Source of the DNA: Acidobacteriota bacterium
GTDB taxonomy: Bacteria > Acidobacteriota > Holophagae > Acanthopleuribacterales > Acanthopleuribacteraceae
Direction: 5' to 3'
Assembly (NCBI GenBank): GCA_030066195.1
Contig: JASJCB010000042.1
Span: 1 to 64,000 of the forward strand
Length of the DNA: 64,000 nt
The first letter of the stretch is position 1; each line of letters begins with the position of its first letter. The notes under the pieces were generated by a model, which was not told the DNA's origin, did no database searches, and saw nothing but the letters and a program-made list of their open reading frames with translations. The position numbers and the translations under genes were made by a program. This document shows positions 8,132 to 17,084 of the stretch, piece after piece.

Positions 8132-8438
8132 TTTTTGGAAAAGAAATGCAAAATACAAGGTTCAGATAGGCAAAGAGACGGCAAAACCATACCAAGATGT
8201 GCGCAGAAGGCAGCCTTTAGTGAGGTGAATAATGAACCAAGTCAGTAAAGTTGGTGATTGTAAACTTTGATCGGCTTAGTCAATTCGCACACCCGTAAAT
8301 TTGCCTATTTCTGTTACCTGTACGCCTCACGCTAAACGATCTTCAGGGAGTTGATAAATGAGTCATTTAGGAAACCATAACGTGCTTTAAAAGTCGCCCA
8401 AAATGATGTAAGCTTTTCTTAATTGACAGGAGACAGGG
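8132..8438. other. Divergent intergenic region, nothing recognised
   Basis: About 300 bases separate two divergent hypothetical genes and must contain both promoters. No clear palindrome or promoter pair stands out. A 12-codon frame at 8232 with a GAGGTG before it is too short to support. Confidence 0.5.
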
Positions 8439-9248
8439 TTGACACCGAGATATATCCTTATCATTAGATTGCTTGCGCCCAATCAATTCTTGACCTACGC
8501 TCAAGTTACACGCGTGGCTCGTGATCACTTCGATTGGTATGAAAACACGATCGATCCCAGAAGGGCCATGGAATCCATGATCCGGGTATCTATTAACAAA
8601 CACGCTGAATTTCTCGTTATCAGCAACGGCGTGAAGAGAATCGATACGACAAAGGCGCTCGCTTTTGCCCATGAGAAGTACCCCATATTGGCGGAACCCA
8701 TTTTGGCCTCTGATATAGAGAAAGACAGTGAAGAGGTTATTGACAGTATCGATCAATCAGAAACAGTAGCGCCACAAGTCGTGGCCACTGGAAAACCACG
8801 GCGCTGGGCCACCCGGCTTTGGCGAAGTTCGGCATTTATCGTTTGTTTGTTGCTGGCCTTCCTTTCGAAAGACGCTGTCGTCATTGCTTTTTCAACCCCT
8901 CTGACTATCCGGAAATCGGAAATCAAAGCATTCTCATGGCGCACCGGTGAGTTTGAGTGCACGGATACCATCTACAGCCCAGGGCAAATAATCACGATCA
9001 CGGATAGTTTCACCCTCAACTTGTCAGAGAGAAGCTGGACAGGCATCATCGTAGCGGTTGATTACGACGGCGACATACCTCGAATCAAATTGAAAACCAG
9101 CACCTTCCTGGTAACAATTCCAGTACGGCAGATGGTTTGGGAAGGCAGAGCCTACTTTCCCGGTGAAGATAATCTGGATTATTACGTGTACCCAGGGAAA
9201 GAATCACGGTGGGATTTCCACCCACCGCCAAGGATCAACCGGCGATGA
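8439..9248 (+). CDS. Single-pass membrane protein with possible N-terminal winged-helix region
   Basis: This 269-residue protein begins at a TTG with an AGGAG site seven bases upstream. Residues 1-85 are soluble and look like a small helical domain (LTYAQVTRVARDHFDWYEN). One membrane span lies at about residues 131-150 (SSAFIVCLLLAFLSKDAVVI). The last 120 residues would be outside the membrane and beta-rich. The layout resembles one-component sensors that couple a cytoplasmic DNA-binding domain to an exported domain, but that is only suggestive. Its TGA overlaps the ATG of the next gene (ATGA), so the two are coupled. Confidence 0.6.
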   Translation: MTPRYILIIRLLAPNQFLTYAQVTRVARDHFDWYENTIDPRRAMESMIRVSINKHAEFLVISNGVKRIDTTKALAFAHEKYPILAEPILASDIEKDSEEVIDSIDQSETVAPQVVATGKPRRWATRLWRSSAFIVCLLLAFLSKDAVVIAFSTPLTIRKSEIKAFSWRTGEFECTDTIYSPGQIITITDSFTLNLSERSWTGIIVAVDYDGDIPRIKLKTSTFLVTIPVRQMVWEGRAYFPGEDNLDYYVYPGKESRWDFHPPPRINRR

Positions 9249-10105
9249 TTATTTTTCTTTTCGTTTTCTCTCAGTACCATTTAAAAGAGATACCGGACGC
9301 GAAGCCTTGGGATTTCATCACCAGCAAAAGTGGGCACGTCATTCTTTTTGACATAGATGAGGATCATGGCTTTGCCCATTACAACCTCAAAGGTGATCTG
9401 GTTTTTGAATACCGCACCAAGGACGAAATCTCTGCCGCCTGCCCGGTTCCAGGCGGATATCTTATTTCATGGATCGGGCACCCGGAATATGGCATCGCGT
9501 TGGTGGATCGCGGGAAGGAAAGAGTCACCTCACTACCCAAATACTATGCGCCCTATTTTCGCATGCATGGAGACCAGATCTTTGCCGGACCACGTGTATG
9601 GGCCAAAGACACCGATTTCTTCGTTCCAATCACGGTGAAACAACGGAACATTTCCGGGAAAAGCGGGGCCTTCTATCGACCCAAGGTCATAGACCCGAAT
9701 ATCAAGAAAGCATGGTTGGTCATCAAGGGCAAAACCAAATACGCCATGTCTCCCCTTGAGCCGGTTGTCACCTCATTCAATGGCGAAGAGAGCGGCCGAC
9801 ACAGGCTCGATATCGAATGGAAGCCCTATCCCGGTCGTTTCACCTACGGGCAACCCTTCGACTGGTACACGTCCCATCATCGGATTGTAGGCTTTGGCAA
9901 AACCGGAGAAGGGTTTCAAGTAGCGGTTGAAAACCTTGACGGTAAAACAACGCGCATCTATTTTCTTGCCGACGATTTAAAAGTGGAGCACTCCCAAGAC
10001 ATCCCAGGATATTTAGGACGATATGGGCTTTACGGCGGTACTGACGGAAAGATTGGCTATCGATTCGATCCCGCCAAGTGGCAGGTATCCGAGGTCAGAC
10101 CATAG
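9245..10105 (+). CDS. Exported propeller-like protein of unknown function
   Basis: This 286-residue protein starts at the ATG overlapping the upstream stop (ATGA). A short hydrophobic start (MIIFLFVFS) could be a signal peptide. The rest has repeated strand motifs such as 'GHVILFDIDEDHGFAHYNLKGDLVFEY' and 'GYLISWIGHPEYGIALVDRG', typical of beta-propellers, but no diagnostic signature is visible. It converges with a small two-cysteine peptide gene 7 bp away. That parallels the propeller/peptide pair at 5.8-7.0 kb, but here the peptide is on the opposite strand. The fold call is an inference. Confidence 0.55.
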   Translation: MIIFLFVFSQYHLKEIPDAKPWDFITSKSGHVILFDIDEDHGFAHYNLKGDLVFEYRTKDEISAACPVPGGYLISWIGHPEYGIALVDRGKERVTSLPKYYAPYFRMHGDQIFAGPRVWAKDTDFFVPITVKQRNISGKSGAFYRPKVIDPNIKKAWLVIKGKTKYAMSPLEPVVTSFNGEESGRHRLDIEWKPYPGRFTYGQPFDWYTSHHRIVGFGKTGEGFQVAVENLDGKTTRIYFLADDLKVEHSQDIPGYLGRYGLYGGTDGKIGYRFDPAKWQVSEVRP

Positions 10106-10112
10106 CGCAAGT

Positions 10113-10277
10113 TTATAAACCCCGTCTGAACTGCGGCGGAGGGATGCAATCGCCTTGTATATTTCGACATTCTCCCCAGGCGTTCACTTCCCGTGATACC
10201 CCTTCTGCCGTGGTCGTTTCTGTTGTCGCCGACACAGAAATCAAAAAAATCAGGCCAAGAAAAAAAGCGCGTTTCAT
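10113..10277 (-). CDS. Small exported two-cysteine peptide, second copy
   Basis: This is a 54-residue reading with an AAGGAG site eight bases before the ATG. The signal peptide is KRAFFLGLIFLISVSA, probably cleaved before the TTAEG region. The mature part of about 30 residues carries ECRNIQGDCIPPPQFRRGL. The C-x-N...C...PPP order matches the peptide at 5815-6003, although overall identity is low. It lies tail-to-tail with the propeller-like gene (stops 7 bp apart). It is short but well supported by ribosome site, signal peptide and family resemblance. Function unknown. Confidence 0.7.
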   Translation of the reverse strand: MKRAFFLGLIFLISVSATTETTTAEGVSREVNAWGECRNIQGDCIPPPQFRRGL

Positions 10278-10855
10278 AGTGACCACTCCTTACTGACGGA
10301 TTGGTTCCTCTGCAATGACGAAACAGGGTGCGGAGTCCATGGTCAAATGTTACCACAACCGGAAAGACATCATTCGATTACAGGCTGTGATATGAAATTT
10401 TCCCAGGTGAGGCACCATACCCGAAGCTGTTAGGAGTACCGGATTTTAGAAAAAACAACATCGTACCCGAGCATGACCATGCCCAATCCCCCTGTCAGTT
10501 TCGGTGAAGCGGTCGGGTCTTACGAATCGTGATAAAAAAGGTCTCGCTCTGTCCTTAAAAAAAGACAATGCGACCGGCCGCCGGCGCGGAAGTCCGGCCA
10601 TTTTGTCGTCGTTCGTCAAGAAAAGCCGGCTTTTTTATTGGTTTTCGAGTAAGATGGTGCGTCGGTCATGTCGACCGGGCTTATGGCCCTGTCTAAGACA
10701 TCACCACTTCTTTTCTGCATTCAGGGCTTTTCCAGGTAGGCAGCGTATCTGGAATGAAATGCCGATACCCGTTGTTTTCCATTCGCCTGGCACGACGCTT
10801 GCCAGGGAATTGAAAGAACCGTGACCGGTTCAAACGGCTCCATGGAGTACTGGTT
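10278..10855. other. Intergenic stretch without a recognised gene
   Basis: About 580 bases. A GC-rich inverted sequence around 10575-10600 and a 14-bp palindrome AAAAGCCGGCTTTT at about 10621-10634 followed by a T-run may end transcription. I compared the region with the common riboswitch consensus sequences I know and saw no match. Confidence 0.45.
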
Positions 10856-11320
10856 TTGACTTATCGGATTGCGCTTGTGATTGCATTGGCCGTGGGTATC
10901 AACGTGGCCGCTTATATGGCGAAAGGCGATCATTATTTCGCCGCCAACATGCCTCCTCTGGAACTGGCCGTCCTGGCCATGGAAACCGACGGTGCGGCGC
11001 GTCATTTCGACGTCACCGCTCATGAAGGCCGTAACGGCGCCGTCTTGCGCTGGGAACTTGCCCAGGTTGAAGGCGGTGAAGACACGCTCCCCCTGAAGGC
11101 GGAGGACATTCTGTCCATGGCCGTGAACGCCGATTTCACCCTGGCTTCCCAGGAGGGTGACAAAGCGGTCTACACCTTCCAGTGCGCGCCCGTCCAATTG
11201 GGCGAGGACATCGTGATTGCCGAACCCTTCACCGGTCGCATGATCATCAACCAGAAGACCCTGGATGTCGAGTGGATCAAACTGGCGAAGACGCAGACCC
11301 CCAACTACGCGGGGAAGTAA
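10856..11320 (+). CDS. Hypothetical protein with N-terminal membrane anchor
   Basis: This 154-residue protein starts at a TTG preceded by GGAG. A hydrophobic segment at residues 4-21 (RIALVIALAVGINVAAYM) is a signal anchor or signal peptide, and the remaining 130 residues would be outside the membrane. The body is a mixed alpha/beta sequence with one cysteine and no recognised domain. It converges with the NtrC-family regulator gene 6 bp away. Function unknown. Confidence 0.65.
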   Translation: MTYRIALVIALAVGINVAAYMAKGDHYFAANMPPLELAVLAMETDGAARHFDVTAHEGRNGAVLRWELAQVEGGEDTLPLKAEDILSMAVNADFTLASQEGDKAVYTFQCAPVQLGEDIVIAEPFTGRMIINQKTLDVEWIKLAKTQTPNYAGK

Positions 11321-11326
11321 GCGGGC

Positions 11327-12688
11327 TCACTCGTTTTCGATACCGTAGGCCTTGATCTTCTTGTGAAGGTTGCTGCGCTCCAGCTTCAGCGCCTCGGCGG
11401 TTTTGGTGATATTGCCCTCGTGCCGCTTCAGCTGGAACTCGATGTAGCGCCGCTCGAAATCCTCGCGGGCCTCCTTCAGCGAATCGTAGTTGCGGAAGGA
11501 AAAACCGTCCCGGCGTCGGCCGCGCACCTGTTCCGGCAGGCGGGCCACGTCGATCTCCGGGCTGCGGCTCATGATGACCAGGCGCTCCATGATGTTGCGC
11601 AGTTCGCGCACGTTACCCGGCCAGCGGTAGCTCTGGAGGCACTGCATGGCCTCGTCGGTGAAGCGCGGTTGTTCCCGACCGTAGGCGCGGCTGAATTCCC
11701 CGGTGAAGTGGGCGCATAGTTCGGGCAGGTCCTCGGCGCGTTCCCGCAGGGGCGGCATGCGCAGGGGGATCACATTCAGGCGGAAGTAGAGATCCTCGCG
11801 AAAACGGCCCGCCGCGATTTCCGCTTCCAGTTCCTTGTTGGTGGCCGCAATCACGCGCACATCCACGTGGATGGTCTTGCCCGAGCCGATGGGTTGGAAG
11901 CGCTGTTCCTGCAACACGCGGAGGACCTTGGCCTGGGTGCTCAGCGACATGTCGGCGATCTCGTCCAGGAACAGGGTGCCGCCGTCGGCCAGTTCGAACT
12001 TGCCCGCCCGGTTTGCCTGGGCGCCGGTGAAGCTGCCCTTGACGTGACCGAACATTTCCGATTCGATCAGTTCTTCCGGGATGGCCGCGCAGTTCATCTC
12101 CACGAAAGGGCCGGCGGCGCGGTTGGAACGCTCGTGAATCAGGCGGGCGGCCAGTTCCTTGCCGGAGCCGCTTTCGCCCAGGATGAGCACCCGGCCCTTG
12201 CTGGGCGCGGCCATTTCGATATCTTCCTTCAGCGCCGCAATGGCCGGGCCGGAGCCCACCATCTGCACCGTGGGCAGTTGCGCTTCCAAGCCGGCGAAGC
12301 GTTTTTCCAGGCGTTTCTTCTCCAGCGCATTGGCCAGGGTCAGGACAACCTTGTCCAGGTTGAGGGGTTTTTCAAGGAAGTCGAAGGCGCCGTGTTTGGT
12401 GGCCTGAACCGCCGCGTCCAGAGTGGCGTGGCCGGAAATCACGATGACCGGGGTCTGGTAGCCCAACTCGCGAATCTGCTTCAGGGTTTCCACGCCGTCC
12501 ATGCCCGGCAGCCAGACATCCAGCAGAATGGCGTCCACGCGGCTGTCCGAGCGATGCAGGGCCTTGATCAGGGATTCGCCGTTGGGCACCGTTTCTACCT
12601 GATAGTCCTCATCTTCCAAAATCTCGGCCAGGGTCTTTCTGATCGCGGGTTCGTCGTCACAAATCAAAATGCGCTGTGTTGCGGCCAA
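11327..12688 (-). CDS. Sigma-54-dependent response regulator (NtrC/NtrX type)
   Basis: This 453-residue activator works with sigma-54 RNA polymerase. Residues 1-120 are a receiver domain with phospho-acceptor Asp in AILLDVWLPGMDG. The central AAA+ domain has Walker A GESGSGKE, the sigma-54 contact loop as GSFTGA (instead of GAFTGA) and Walker B GGTLFLDEI. The C-terminal Fis-type helix-turn-helix is NITKTAEALKLERSNLHKKIKAYGI, which is close to NtrX. No histidine kinase gene is adjacent, so it is an orphan in this window. It diverges from the CCC-type permease gene. Confidence 0.95.
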   Translation of the reverse strand: MAATQRILICDDEPAIRKTLAEILEDEDYQVETVPNGESLIKALHRSDSRVDAILLDVWLPGMDGVETLKQIRELGYQTPVIVISGHATLDAAVQATKHGAFDFLEKPLNLDKVVLTLANALEKKRLEKRFAGLEAQLPTVQMVGSGPAIAALKEDIEMAAPSKGRVLILGESGSGKELAARLIHERSNRAAGPFVEMNCAAIPEELIESEMFGHVKGSFTGAQANRAGKFELADGGTLFLDEIADMSLSTQAKVLRVLQEQRFQPIGSGKTIHVDVRVIAATNKELEAEIAAGRFREDLYFRLNVIPLRMPPLRERAEDLPELCAHFTGEFSRAYGREQPRFTDEAMQCLQSYRWPGNVRELRNIMERLVIMSRSPEIDVARLPEQVRGRRRDGFSFRNYDSLKEAREDFERRYIEFQLKRHEGNITKTAEALKLERSNLHKKIKAYGIENE

Positions 12689-12898
12689 GTCACGCCTCCC
12701 ATACTTGCTGCCTTCAATCTAGCATGTTACCGGCCCGGCGTGGGTTGGATTCTGGGGCGTCCCCGTTTTGACGAGCCTTGGTCCGGTCATGCAGAGGTTG
12801 GCGCCGCTTGTTGATTCGATGAGGCTTTCGGGTTTACCCGGATAAGGGTCTGTTGGTTGGCGTCATTCTCTGGTATGGTAAGCCGTCGAGAGGCATTC

Positions 12899-15190
12899 AT
12901 GAGAGCTGCTGACAAAGTAACGCCACCCAGTTTCGGCACCCTGCCGGTTTTTCTGACGTCCATTTCCACCATTCTGGGCGCCATTATGTTTTTGCGCTTC
13001 GGTTACGCGGTGGCGCATACCGGTTTCTGGGGCGTCATGCTAATCATCTTCCTGGGTCATGCGGTTACCATTCCCACCGCGCTGGCCGTGTCGGAGATCG
13101 CCACCAACCAACGGGTGGAAGGCGGCGGCGTCTACTACATCATTTCGCGGTCGTTCGGTTTGATTGCGGGCGGTTCCATCGGCATCGGCCTGTTTTTCTC
13201 CCAGGCCATCAGCGCCGCGTTTTACGTGATTGCCTTTGCCGAGGGCCTGGACCCCATTCTTGGTTTCCTGGAGGCGCGGTTCGACTTCGAACTGGCCGAC
13301 AAGCGACTGGTGACCGTGCCCACCATGCTGTTGCTGACCTGGGTTATGCTGACCAAGGGCGCGCGCATCGGCATGCAGATCCTCTACGTGGTGGTTACCC
13401 TGCTGTTCCTTTCCCTGGTCTTTTTCTTCATGGGCGAGGCGCCGTCCCCGGAAACCGGTGGGGAGATGTTCTACATGCTCAGCCGCCGCCTGGAAGACCC
13501 CGACAACTTTATGTACGTATTCGCCATCTGCTTCCCGGCGTTCACCGGAATGGCCGCGGGCGTGGGCCTGTCCGGCGACCTGCGCGACCCCAAGCGGGCG
13601 ATCCCGCTGGGCACCATGGCCGCCACGATTGCCGGTATGATCATCTATGCGCTCATCGGCTTGAAGCTGGCCGTGTCCGCCACGCCGGAAGCCTTGGACG
13701 CCGACCAGTTGATCATGAGCAAGATTGCCGTTTGGGGGCCCATCATTCCCATCGGTCTGGCCGCCGGCACCTTGTCCTCCGCCCTGGGCAGTTTGATCGT
13801 GGCGCCGCGAACCCTGCAGGCCATCGGCAATGACGGCCTGCTGCCCCTGCCCGCTCTCAACCGCTGGCTCGCCCGTGAAAACAAGGGCGGTGAACCGGTG
13901 AACGGTTCCATCGTCGCCTGCGCCATCGGCATTGCCTTCGTGTTGGTGGGCGATGTCAACGCCGTGGCCGAGATCATTTCCATGTTCTTTATGGTGACCT
14001 ACGGCTCCATCTGCCTGATCTCCTTCCTGGAACATTTTGCGGGCGACCCCAGTTATCGGCCCTCGTTCAAATCGCGTTGGTATCTCTCCCTGTTCGGAGC
14101 GATCGCCTGCGGCTGGCTGATGTTCGAAATGAACACGACCTACGCCATCCTGGCCGCGATCATCATGGGCGCCACCTATTTCACCCTCAGCGCCACCAAC
14201 CCGGAGAAGCGCGGTCTTTCGGCCATTATGCAGGGCGTTATCTTCCAGGTGAGCCGCAACCTCCAGTTGTTCCTGCAACGCAGCCACCAGAGCCGCGGCG
14301 AGGTGAACTGGCGTCCCTCCGTGGTCGGCATCTCCAGCGACAGCTTCGAGCGCCAGAGCGCCTTCGACTTGATTCGTTGGATGGCCCATCACCACGGTTT
14401 CGGCACCTATATCCATTTCATCCGCGGTTATTTGTCGCAAAAAACCCAGCGGGAAGCCAAAGCGTGCAGGCACCGGTTGATCCGCCTGGTGGGGGCCAGC
14501 CGGGGGCGGGTGTTCGTGGATACGCTGGTCAGTCCGTCCTATACCACGGCAATCTGCCAGGTGATTCAGTTGCCCGGTATTTCCGGGCACGAGAACAACG
14601 GCATCCTGTTCGAATACCCCAAGCGTGAACCCGCACGCCTGGAGCCCATGCTGGGTGACTTGAACTTGCTGCCTACCTCCAACTTCGATATCTATGTCCT
14701 GGGCAGCGCGGAACGCCGCTTCGGGTATCGACGTGAATTACATGTCTGGTTGACGCCCCAGGATTATGAAAACGCCAACCTGATGATTCTGACCGGGTAT
14801 ATCATCCTGGGCTCACCGGAGTGGCGCGGCGGTTTCCTGAAGATATTCGCCACCTGGCCGGAGCACCGCATCAAGGAGGAGCGCCAAAAGCTGCGCACCC
14901 TGATCCAGGCGGGCCGTTTGCCCATTTCGGAGCGCAATATTCGCGTGATTCCCATGACGGAGGGCTGCCGGGTGCGCGACCTGATCAACAGCCATTCGCG
15001 CGAGGCCGACCTGGTGGTGCGCGGTATGCGGCTCGAGCTGATCAAGCGCAAGGGTATCGAGGTCTTTGACGGCTACGACGGCATCGGCGATATCCTGTTC
15101 GTCAACACCACCTCGGCCAAACAGATCCTGTCCGAAAAGGAAATGGACGAGGTCAAGAAGGTTGTCGAGAACCACGCGAAAGAGGTTTAG
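12899..15190 (+). CDS. APC-superfamily permease of the cation-chloride cotransporter (SLC12) type
   Basis: This 763-residue protein begins with the membrane domain. The first span contains the hallmark TLPVFLTSISTILGAIMFLRFGY, where ILG-I-MFLR is typical of cation-chloride cotransporters. It is followed by VEGGGVYYIISRSFG and about twelve spans to residue 450. The last 300 residues are soluble, as in SLC12 proteins. The start at 12899 has a GAGAGG site. Two in-frame starts further upstream lack one. Ion specificity cannot be read from the sequence. Confidence 0.88.
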   Translation: MRAADKVTPPSFGTLPVFLTSISTILGAIMFLRFGYAVAHTGFWGVMLIIFLGHAVTIPTALAVSEIATNQRVEGGGVYYIISRSFGLIAGGSIGIGLFFSQAISAAFYVIAFAEGLDPILGFLEARFDFELADKRLVTVPTMLLLTWVMLTKGARIGMQILYVVVTLLFLSLVFFFMGEAPSPETGGEMFYMLSRRLEDPDNFMYVFAICFPAFTGMAAGVGLSGDLRDPKRAIPLGTMAATIAGMIIYALIGLKLAVSATPEALDADQLIMSKIAVWGPIIPIGLAAGTLSSALGSLIVAPRTLQAIGNDGLLPLPALNRWLARENKGGEPVNGSIVACAIGIAFVLVGDVNAVAEIISMFFMVTYGSICLISFLEHFAGDPSYRPSFKSRWYLSLFGAIACGWLMFEMNTTYAILAAIIMGATYFTLSATNPEKRGLSAIMQGVIFQVSRNLQLFLQRSHQSRGEVNWRPSVVGISSDSFERQSAFDLIRWMAHHHGFGTYIHFIRGYLSQKTQREAKACRHRLIRLVGASRGRVFVDTLVSPSYTTAICQVIQLPGISGHENNGILFEYPKREPARLEPMLGDLNLLPTSNFDIYVLGSAERRFGYRRELHVWLTPQDYENANLMILTGYIILGSPEWRGGFLKIFATWPEHRIKEERQKLRTLIQAGRLPISERNIRVIPMTEGCRVRDLINSHSREADLVVRGMRLELIKRKGIEVFDGYDGIGDILFVNTTSAKQILSEKEMDEVKKVVENHAKEV

Positions 15191-15199
15191 CGGGCGTAT

Positions 15200-15736
15200 T
15201 CAGTCTTTCGGTTCCAGGGCGTAAGCCGTAAAGAGACCTTCGATTTCGAGGCTTAACTCGGTTTGGAAGTTCCCTTCCGAGACATCCTCCAACGGGGTTT
15301 TATCGATGACGGCGGCCAGGAGTTCGTAGGGGTTGTGCTGCCATTCGGTGACATAGGTTTGCTTGTCGCCGCGTTTGATGCGTTTCAGGGCGCGTTCGAA
15401 TTTGGCCAGGGCGGCGACCATAGGGTGTTTGTGATCGCTCATCAGACCCAGGAAACGGTCGGCCAGGGTGGGGATATGGGCCTCGTTGACGCCGGTGTAC
15501 ATTTCGGCTTCCAGGGTGCTGTACCACAGGTCAAGGCGCCGCATCAGCTTATGCGTGTAGGGGCAACCGGTTTCCAGGTTGTAGCCGATCCACCAGTTGG
15601 AAACCTCGCGCAGCATAGCGATATTGGGGGTGCCTGCTACCTGTTTGATATAGTCCGGGTCGTCGTCGCGAACCGGGGTATCGTCGCGGATCAGGTCGTA
15701 GAGCCTGTTTTGAACGGCTTGTAACTCACTGCTCAT
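15200..15736 (-). CDS. Partner protein of the DUF692/MNIO enzyme
   Basis: This 178-residue protein overlaps the 3' end of the MNIO gene by 11 bp, so the two are coupled. It is helical in appearance, with segments LREVSNWWIGYNLETG and LADRFLGLMSDHKHPMVAALAKFERAL. Enzymes of the MNIO family work with a small partner (MbnC, TglI, BufC) that delivers the precursor peptide. This protein has the right size, position and partial resemblance. I infer the same role and do not assign it to a named subgroup. It is the last gene of the five-gene RiPP-like operon. Confidence 0.75.
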   Translation of the reverse strand: MSSELQAVQNRLYDLIRDDTPVRDDDPDYIKQVAGTPNIAMLREVSNWWIGYNLETGCPYTHKLMRRLDLWYSTLEAEMYTGVNEAHIPTLADRFLGLMSDHKHPMVAALAKFERALKRIKRGDKQTYVTEWQHNPYELLAAVIDKTPLEDVSEGNFQTELSLEIEGLFTAYALEPKD

Positions 15737-16622
15737 GGCGGTTGCACACCTCGTTCAAACGCTTCATTTCGGCGATAATGGCGTCGTGGCCCATACGCGG
15801 TATGGCTTGGGAAAGCAGCTCGTAAGTGAGCACGTCCACGGTGCCGCCGCTGCCTTGAATGATGCGTTCGGCCAGGTCCAGGGTGGACTGCTTCAAACCC
15901 AGGCAATGTACGTCCAACAGGAAACCCTTGTGTTCGTAACCGCAGGCCACGTGGATTTCGCGCACATTGGCCAGGTTGATTTCGGCCAGAAATTCGTCGA
16001 TATCCAAACGGTTGTTGAAGATCTCGCATTCCAGGTTGTAGGCGTCCAAAAGGAGACCGCAACCGGTGCGCTCGCAAATGGCGTTGATAAAGGCCGCGTC
16101 GGTGAATTCGTTATCCTCGTCGGGTAGAAGGCGCACGATGTTTTCCACCAGGAAGGGGATCTGGTAGCGGTCTTGAATGGCCATGACGCGATCGCAGATC
16201 ATGTCCAGCACCTCGCGGGTGCGCGGCAGATGCAGCATGGTGCCCAGGTAATCGCCGTGGACGCGGGTGTAGCCCAGATGTTCGCTGTGCCAGACGGCGG
16301 GCACGCGTTCCAGGAAAGCGTCCAAAAAGTTGAGATAGGGCTCGTGCATGCCGTCGTAGGAGCCCATGGAAAGGCCGATGCCGTGAATGATCATGCGTTT
16401 ACCGGCGGCCAGGGCGTGGTCGATCTGGGCCATTCCGGGCTCTACAAAGGTAATTTTGCCGTTTTCGCCGTTGCCGAAACTGTCGGGGGGAAGTTCAAGG
16501 ATATCGATCAGAGGCAGAATTTTTTCCAGCAGGTCGGGGTTGCAACCTTCATAAGCAAAGGCAACCAGGGGACGACCCTCACGGTTTTCCAGAATGGGGC
16601 GGCTTTCAACTTGTGTTTGCAT
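15726..16622 (-). CDS. Multinuclear non-haem iron-dependent oxidase (MNIO, DUF692 family)
   Basis: This 298-residue TIM-barrel enzyme belongs to the family that modifies cysteine-containing peptides using an iron cluster, as MbnB, TglH and BufB do. Candidate metal ligands stand in the usual order: His in IIHGIGLSMG, His/Glu/His in WHSEHLGYT, Glu in LVENIV, Asp/Asn in LLDAYNLEC, His/Asp/His in IHVACGYEHKGFLLDVHCLG and Glu in LTYELL. Downstream is its partner. Upstream are two short genes whose products share a CxxC motif, the expected substrates. The ATG has a GAGG site. The specific reaction (oxazolone/thioamide, thiazole, heterocycle or other) cannot be deduced. Confidence 0.88.
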   Translation of the reverse strand: MQTQVESRPILENREGRPLVAFAYEGCNPDLLEKILPLIDILELPPDSFGNGENGKITFVEPGMAQIDHALAAGKRMIIHGIGLSMGSYDGMHEPYLNFLDAFLERVPAVWHSEHLGYTRVHGDYLGTMLHLPRTREVLDMICDRVMAIQDRYQIPFLVENIVRLLPDEDNEFTDAAFINAICERTGCGLLLDAYNLECEIFNNRLDIDEFLAEINLANVREIHVACGYEHKGFLLDVHCLGLKQSTLDLAERIIQGSGGTVDVLTYELLSQAIPRMGHDAIIAEMKRLNEVCNRHEQ

Positions 16623-16681
16623 GCGGGAACCTCATAGATAAAGTAAAAGGCGGGCCCGAGAGCCCGCCGCAACGGAAAGGC

Positions 16682-16864
16682 TTAGCCCCTGCCGCAGGTA
16701 TCGCCGGTGCCGGTGGTGATGATGGGACCACCGAGACCGCAAACCAGGCATTGCTTGTCGATGTCATCGATTTTGATGTCGGTCGTTGCGGTGGCTTCGA
16801 GGCCGCCCAGAATATTGTGGATGCGCTCCAGCTTTTGGGCGCCTTTCAGCTCTAACTTCTTCAT
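16682..16864 (-). CDS. Putative RiPP precursor A (MNIO substrate)
   Basis: This 60-residue protein has an AAGGAG site before its ATG. Residues 1-21 form a charged leader ending KLERIHNILGG. The C-terminal part has CLVCGLGGPIITTG at residues 39-52 and a third cysteine at 57 near the end. It shares the leader pattern KL(E/D)RIH-x3-GG and the motif C(L/I)VCGLGGPI with precursor B encoded upstream. It lies 59 bp before the MNIO gene. The conserved leader, conserved Cys core and adjacent MNIO make it a likely modified peptide. The mature product is unknown. Confidence 0.8.
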   Translation of the reverse strand: MKKLELKGAQKLERIHNILGGLEATATTDIKIDDIDKQCLVCGLGGPIITTGTGDTCGRG

Positions 16865-16909
16865 AAGATGTCTCCTTGGAATCTTCGATAGAGTAGCGTC
16901 GGGGGAAGG

Positions 16910-17071
16910 TTAATCGCGGCCGGGACCAAGGACGATGCGTTCTCCGGTCGTGTTGGAGAAACTGTCATCGCCGCCGACCACGGCGCGCGAATTACGAAGG
17001 CAATCGGCACCCGACTGAATCAGAGCATCCAATTGCCCCGACCGTCGGGTGTGAACTGTAAAGAAATTCAT
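16910..17071 (-). CDS. Third small ORF of the RiPP-like operon, possible divergent precursor C
   Basis: This 53-codon frame starts 13 bp after the stop of precursor B and ends 45 bp before precursor A, with no clear ribosome site of its own. It may be read by coupling. The product has a single cysteine at position 24, a VVGG segment at 31-34 that recalls the leader ends of A and B, and the tail TGERIVLGPGRD. It lacks CxxCGLGGPI. It could be a divergent precursor, an accessory peptide, or a decayed copy. The start and the gene itself are uncertain. Confidence 0.45.
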   Translation of the reverse strand: MNFFTVHTRRSGQLDALIQSGADCLRNSRAVVGGDDSFSNTTGERIVLGPGRD

Positions 17072-17084
17072 GACGAGGCGACGA

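Noticed and set aside
8232..8270. A 12-codon frame MNQVSKVGDCKL with GAGGTG upstream
   Set aside because: Too short, no terminator or conserved copy, so coincidence is likely. It is noted only because other tiny ORFs in the window look real.
10378..10850. Possible riboswitch upstream of the hypothetical gene at 10856
   Set aside because: The stretch is long and has GC-rich inverted sequences, but I could not match any riboswitch consensus, so only an unassigned intergenic region is reported.
13040..14590. A 516-residue reverse frame opposite the permease gene
   Set aside because: Antisense of a membrane transporter with clear motifs. Gly/Gln/His-rich composition and lack of hydrophobic or conserved segments point to a shadow.
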